Shown in pieces: positions 62,506 through 64,000 of a stretch of DNA of 64,000 nucleotides (positions within the stretch are counted from its first letter, which is position 1; the number at the start of each line of letters is the position of its first letter). The notes under the pieces are model-generated. The model saw only the letters and a list, made by a program, of their open reading frames with translations, was not told the DNA's origin and did not search any database. Position numbers and translations under genes: made by a program. Source of the DNA: an uncultured bacterium (GTDB taxonomy: Bacteria > Cyanobacteriota > Vampirovibrionia > Gastranaerophilales > Gastranaerophilaceae); NCBI GenBank assembly GCA_902788345.1, contig CADAJP010000006.1:62001-126000 (forward strand). The letters run 5' to 3'.

Positions 62506-63165
62506 ATGACAAAGACAAATTTTGATTATTTAAAAGAAGCAGACAGCGATTTATATGAAATAATTACTGATGCGGAAAAATTATATCGTGATGAATATTT
62601 TGAGCAATCAATGGGACAGGCAAGACGCTTTGGCGAACATGTATGTCGTAATGTTCTTGGCAAAAATCGTACAACCGAGGTTACTTTTGATGAAATGCTG
62701 GCAACTTTAAAAGACAAAATTCAGGGGTTTGAACAGGAAAAAGAGTTTATAGATGATTTATATTTTTTAAAAAAGAACGGCAATATTTCTGTTCATTCCG
62801 GCAAGGTTAGTCATAACGGAACTCTTGCTCTTGAATGTCTGCAAAGGGCATTTGAAGTAGGGTTGAATTATGCTGTTTATTATCAAAAAAATGATGCTGA
62901 TATATTGAAGCTACAATATGATGTTGAACTTTTGGTTACAGGTAACCGGTCAAAGAAATCTTTGTCAGATAAATATCTTGAAGCAAAAGACAAGGCAAAA
63001 CCTGTAGAAAAACCTAAAAAAACAAAGAAAAAAGAGCAAAAAGAAAAACCTCAGGTTTCTTCAATGAAATCAGTACCTAAAAAGAATTTTAATTATGGTT
63101 TTTGGATTACAGTCGGTGTATTTTTGTTTGTTGCGCTTTGTATGGTGATTTATTTGTTAATGTAA
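62506..63165 (+). CDS. DUF4145-like protein with C-terminal membrane anchor
   Basis: 219 aa. Residues 5-125 resemble DUF4145: DAEKLYRDEYFEQSMGQARR, EHVCRNVLG, FIDDLYFLKKNGNISVHSG (the GN-x-x-xH end). A Lys/Pro-rich linker (about 160-192) leads to one TM helix at the very C-terminus (FWITVGVFLFVALCMVIYLL), making it a tail-anchored protein facing the cytosol. DUF4145 occurs in restriction enzymes and nucleotide-sensing proteins, so defence is possible. TAGAAT lies 8 nt before ATG. Confidence 0.65.
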   Translation: MTKTNFDYLKEADSDLYEIITDAEKLYRDEYFEQSMGQARRFGEHVCRNVLGKNRTTEVTFDEMLATLKDKIQGFEQEKEFIDDLYFLKKNGNISVHSGKVSHNGTLALECLQRAFEVGLNYAVYYQKNDADILKLQYDVELLVTGNRSKKSLSDKYLEAKDKAKPVEKPKKTKKKEQKEKPQVSSMKSVPKKNFNYGFWITVGVFLFVALCMVIYLLM

Positions 63166-63242
63166 AAATGGTGCAGGTGTATAGAATAGGAAGTGAAAAT
63201 TATCACAAACTAACTCTCTACCCTTGGGCGAGGGGATATTTG

Positions 63243-63285
63243 GCAGGGTGCAATTTTTTGCACCAAAAATTATTCATAATATCGC
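63243..63285. repeat. Dispersed GCAGGGTGCAA hairpin repeat, copy 2
   Basis: GCAGGGTGCAATTTTTTGCAC head, then an AT-rich tail with TTCATAAT; matches copy 1 at 24915 in 20 of the first 21 bases. Confidence 0.4.
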
Positions 63286-63387
63286 AGAATTTGAAATATT
63301 TTTGCAAATAAAATTTTTCGGTACATTGACAGAAAAATTAAATTTTATGGTTCTTATTATTTTTGGAATATCATTTTGATTAGTAGT

Positions 63388-63411
63388 AGCGTGCATTTTA
63401 ATGCACGAAAA
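63388..63411. repeat. Left inverted terminal repeat of REP transposon
   Basis: 24 bp, itself containing the palindrome GTGCATTTTAATGCAC-type core; the exact reverse complement is 63977-64000. Confidence 0.8.
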
Positions 63412-63413
63412 AC

Positions 63414-63953
63414 TTATTCATAATCCAATTCATCAATGTTATATTCATTTTTAAAATTACACCAATCTTTTTCATAATATCCATTTTGAACAAATTTATT
63501 AAAAGATGAAAATTTCCAATCTTTAGGTGCAATATTATAATGCTTTGTCGGATTGTAATGAATATAGTCAATGTGTTTGTGCAAATCTTCTTCATCTCGG
63601 ATTATATGGTCATAATATCTTCGTTGCCAAATCCCTTTTTCATTCCGTTTTTTAGCAGATTCGGAAATATCATTACAAACATATTCATCAGAAATATGTG
63701 AAGAAAAGTAATATTTTATGGATTTAATAATTTGTGGAATTTCAGCAGATTTTTTTGTACAAATTATCAAATGACAATGTTCTTTCATTACAACGATTGC
63801 AAAAATATCAAATAAAAATTTTGTTTTTGTATGTTTTATGCTTTCTTTTAATAAATCTATATTTGGTATCAATATTTCTCTGCGATTATGTGTAACAAAT
63901 GTTATAAAAACGAACATCTGCTGATTATTGAAATATCTCCTAAATGTAGCCAT
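63414..63953 (-). CDS. REP-associated tyrosine transposase (Y1/IS200-like)
   Basis: 179 aa from MATFRRYFNNQQ. HUH motif MKEHCHLII (His residues flanking Cys), then WQRRYYDHIIRDEEDL with a candidate catalytic Tyr and the RAYT signature YIHYNPTKH. It cleaves ssDNA at hairpin ends. The stop codon is 2 nt inside the left inverted repeat. Intact, so possibly active. Confidence 0.88.
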   Translation of the reverse strand: MATFRRYFNNQQMFVFITFVTHNRREILIPNIDLLKESIKHTKTKFLFDIFAIVVMKEHCHLIICTKKSAEIPQIIKSIKYYFSSHISDEYVCNDISESAKKRNEKGIWQRRYYDHIIRDEEDLHKHIDYIHYNPTKHYNIAPKDWKFSSFNKFVQNGYYEKDWCNFKNEYNIDELDYE

Positions 63954-63976
63954 GTAATATATAATAACATAAATCA

Positions 63977-64000
63977 TTTTCGTGCATTAAAATGCACGCT
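63977..64000. repeat. Right inverted terminal repeat of REP transposon
   Basis: Exact reverse complement of 63388-63411; reaches the last base of the window. Confidence 0.8.

Larger units (their letters stand above)
63388..64000. mobile_element. REP-associated transposon (RAYT unit)
   Basis: A 613-bp unit bounded by perfect 24-bp inverted repeats that are themselves small hairpins, enclosing one Y1 transposase gene. The right end coincides with the window edge, so flanks on that side are unseen. Confidence 0.75.

Overview
The window is an AT-rich bacterial chromosome segment, densely coded on both strands. The gene mix (partial flagellar export and basal-body set, zinc-type S14, zinc-ribbon L24, ATP-type PEP carboxykinase, groES/groEL, many lineage-restricted membrane or secreted proteins) best fits a non-photosynthetic cyanobacterial relative (Vampirovibrionia/Melainabacteria, probably gut Gastranaerophilales). 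That placement is inferred from style and content; no rRNA is present to confirm it.

1-11.4 kb: a minus-strand flagellar/type III export cluster, fliE-fliF-[FliG-position protein]-fliH-flhA-[LysM lytic transglycosylase], then a ferritin-like protein on plus, flhB on minus, two tiny ribbon-helix-helix-like genes and a FliA/WhiG-type sigma factor. No hook, filament, FliI, FliM/N or FliPQR gene is present, so this is only part of a machine. 11.5-18.5 kb: pckA, small secreted and unknown proteins, a palindrome-dense block, a leaderless HExxH peptidase, a zf-TFIIB protein, a membrane-anchored paralogue of the FliG-position protein paired with a YkgJ-type cysteine-cluster protein, and ndk. 18.5-24.7 kb: a six-gene minus-strand unit encoding a secreted VirB10/TrbI-like protein, a VWA-like protein, an 8-TM protein, two TonB-C-like proteins and a sigma factor; I do not recognise it as a described system. 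24.8-32.4 kb: tRNA-Gln, a kinase-like protein, trpS, ssb, a DUF1537 kinase with PdxA, pepA and dxr. 32.5-39.9 kb: the S10 ribosomal-protein operon plus the start of the spc operon, ending at rpsN; rpsJ and rpsC are each broken by a short internal deletion with a frame change. 39.9-51.6 kb: thrC, a repeat-rich gap, a phosphoesterase, two sugar-ABC permeases, lineage-specific proteins, mazG, a TPR protein, rpsF-ssb-rpsR and dapF. 51.6-64 kb: an MCE protein, a second YkgJ protein, a 5'-nucleotidase-like protein, NIF3-coaBC-gmk, groES-groEL, a second HExxH peptidase, a small ORF/sRNA unit, two membrane proteins and a REP-type transposase bounded by perfect inverted repeats.

The strongest unexplained signals are: (i) a domain shared by the FliG-position protein and a membrane-anchored paralogue; (ii) an Asn-rich N-terminus ending in F-x-G on five unrelated proteins, some enzyme-like, which could be a sorting or secretion tag; (iii) six promoters placing the -10 box exactly 6 nt before ATG, predicting leaderless mRNAs; (iv) a 31-bp promoter block conserved at three loci; (v) intergenic elements of 8-bp tandem units, two with complementary arms; and (vi) the envelope operon that carries its own sigma factor.
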